Of a stretch of 64,000 nucleotides of DNA, positions 63,064 through 64,000 are shown piece after piece. Each line of letters begins with the position of its first letter. Position 1 is the first letter of the stretch. The stretch spans positions 1-64,000 of the forward strand of contig NZ_JANZXN010000006.1 in assembly GCF_025629245.1 (NCBI RefSeq). The letters run 5' to 3'. Origin of the DNA: Natronobiforma cellulositropha (GTDB lineage Archaea; Halobacteriota; Halobacteria; Halobacteriales; Natrialbaceae). A program made the position numbers and the translations under genes. The notes under the pieces are model-generated. The model was not told where the DNA came from and ran no database searches. It was given only the letters and a program-made list of their open reading frames with translations.

Positions 63064-64000
63064 ATGGTCGCCACCGAGAGTACTGTCGTCTCCATCGCGT
63101 TCCTCACCGGTGGCGTGCTCCTGTTGTTCGGTGGCGCGGAGTTGCTCGTTGCCGGGGCGGGACGGCTGGCGCTCGGTCTCGGCCTGCGCGCGGCGACCGT
63201 CGGCGTGACGGTGATCGCCTTCGCGACCACCGCACCGGAGCTGTTCGTCGCGACGATCGGGGCGCTCGACGTCTCCTCGGACATCGGTCTCGGTGCGATT
63301 ATCGGCTCGAACATCGCGAACATCGGTCTCGTCCTCGGTCTCTCGGCACTCATCCGGCCACTGTCGATCAGCAACACCGTCATGCGCCGTCACGTCCCGT
63401 TCATGGTGTTCGCCGCGCTCCTCCTGGTCGTCCTCGGAGCCGACGGCACCATCGGCCGACTCGAGGGCGTGGTCTTACTCGCCGCCCTCGCCGGATTCAC
63501 CGGCTACCTCGTCTACTACGTCAACGCCGATCCGCTGACGGTCGACACGAGGAAACCGGGTGCCGGAGCGGGGGTGAACCCGCGAGACGTCGCGTTCGTC
63601 CTCGGCGGCCTGCTCGCGCTGGTCGTCGGTTCGCGCTGGCTGATCACCGGCGGGACGAGCCTGCTCGCCGAACTCGGCTTCTCCGATCTGTTCATCGGAC
63701 TCACGGTCCTCGCGCTCGGTACCTCGCTGCCGGAACTCGCGGCGTCGGTCGTCGGCGCGCTCCGCGGGAAGACCGAGTTCAGCATCGCCAACGTCGTTGG
63801 CTCGAACATCTACAACGTGCTCGCCGTGCTCGGCATCGTCGCGCTGATCGTCCCGATCGAGATCTCGAGTTCGGTACTCCGGTTTCAGCTCCCGGCGTTG
63901 GTCGCCTTCACCCTCCTACTGGTCGCGATGATGGGCTACGGCCGTCGGCTGAGCCGCCTCGACGGGGCGGTACTCGTCGGCTGTTACGTCGTGTTCGTCT
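63064..64000 (+). CDS. Na+/Ca2+-type (CaCA) exchanger, 3' end beyond window
   Basis: At least 312 residues of a membrane exchanger, open to the last base. Two copies of the alpha-repeat are visible: T-A-P-E-L-F-V-A with G-S-N-I-A-N-I-G-L-V-L-G, and S-L-P-E-L-A-A-S with G-S-N-I-Y-N-V-L-A-V-L-G. This is the YrbG/CaCA family, which swaps Na+ or H+ for Ca2+ or another cation. ATG at 63064 starts the gene; the C-terminal helix is cut off. Confidence 0.9.
   Translation, partial: MVATESTVVSIAFLTGGVLLLFGGAELLVAGAGRLALGLGLRAATVGVTVIAFATTAPELFVATIGALDVSSDIGLGAIIGSNIANIGLVLGLSALIRPLSISNTVMRRHVPFMVFAALLLVVLGADGTIGRLEGVVLLAALAGFTGYLVYYVNADPLTVDTRKPGAGAGVNPRDVAFVLGGLLALVVGSRWLITGGTSLLAELGFSDLFIGLTVLALGTSLPELAASVVGALRGKTEFSIANVVGSNIYNVLAVLGIVALIVPIEISSSVLRFQLPALVAFTLLLVAMMGYGRRLSRLDGAVLVGCYVVFV

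Overview
The window looks like chromosome of an extremely halophilic archaeon (class Halobacteria). Evidence seen in the sequence: GC-rich DNA with strong C/G preference at third codon positions, very acidic proteins, leaderless genes with a TATA box about 27-30 bp before the start codon, two CetZ tubulin-like genes, a desampylase-type SAMP/MoaD protein ending in Gly-Gly, coenzyme F420 genes, Lrp-type siroheme decarboxylase, DPH6, and many small zinc-finger proteins typical of haloarchaea. Genus cannot be read from the window. The hexamer CTCGAG is strikingly frequent almost everywhere.

Layout. 1-9.0 kb: end of a membrane protein, a probable structured RNA behind its own promoter, a large PAS/GAF histidine kinase, purS-purQ, an FAD oxidoreductase, a CobW-type metallochaperone, and a stretch with two tandem-repeat arrays around a tiny C2H2 zinc-finger gene. 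9.2-18.5 kb: MFS carrier, purU, SAMP-like protein, purC, then F420 genes cofH (+) and cofC-cofG (-), and cetZ1. 18.7-24.1 kb: NAD-binding protein, tmk, a trkA gene coupled to a stand-alone Lrp RAM domain with a second RAM gene nearby, DUF-type haloarchaeal proteins, tRNA-Leu(UAA), ferredoxin. 24.6-33.4 kb: cyclophilin, AstE/AspA-like hydrolase, a UPF0175/PIN toxin-antitoxin pair whose toxin is destroyed by an IS200/IS605-like relic, a TrpD-like protein, an AhbA-AhbB fusion for heme synthesis, and a 1030-residue FAD/Fe-S dehydrogenase. 33.6-45.5 kb: membrane proteins including a His-rich metal transporter, stress protein, Nudix hydrolase, glycosyltransferase, MFS carrier, aldo/keto reductase, DHH phosphoesterase, epimerase, second CetZ. 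45.7-54.9 kb: a glycoside-hydrolase-2-like protein, coiled-coil protein, SppA, DUF373, DPH6, nucleotidyltransferase, small regulators.

54.9-57.0 kb is the one clearly foreign region: it is AT-rich and contains a frameshifted IS1595-type transposase fragment, a 252-bp MITE with terminal inverted repeats and an 8-bp target duplication, fragments of other mobile elements, a three-helix membrane protein, and a Tat-exported protein with a hydrophobic Gly/Ala-rich C-terminus that resembles a halocin-type precursor in architecture. 57.1-64.0 kb returns to core genes: a saccharopine-dehydrogenase-like reductase, the overlapping pabB-pabA-pabC operon for p-aminobenzoate, a helix-hairpin-helix protein, aroE, and a Na+/Ca2+-type exchanger running off the right edge.

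Functional links: purS/purQ/purC/purU supply purine and formate for purine synthesis; pabABC with aroE feeds the shikimate-folate/pterin branch; cofC/G/H make F420; cobW and the His-rich transporter suggest divalent-metal handling. The items most worth following up are the toxin-antitoxin locus cut by an IS605 relic that keeps an omega-RNA-like hairpin end, the halocin-like island, the structured RNA near 0.75 kb, and the 32-bp repeat array grown out of the end of a zinc-finger gene.
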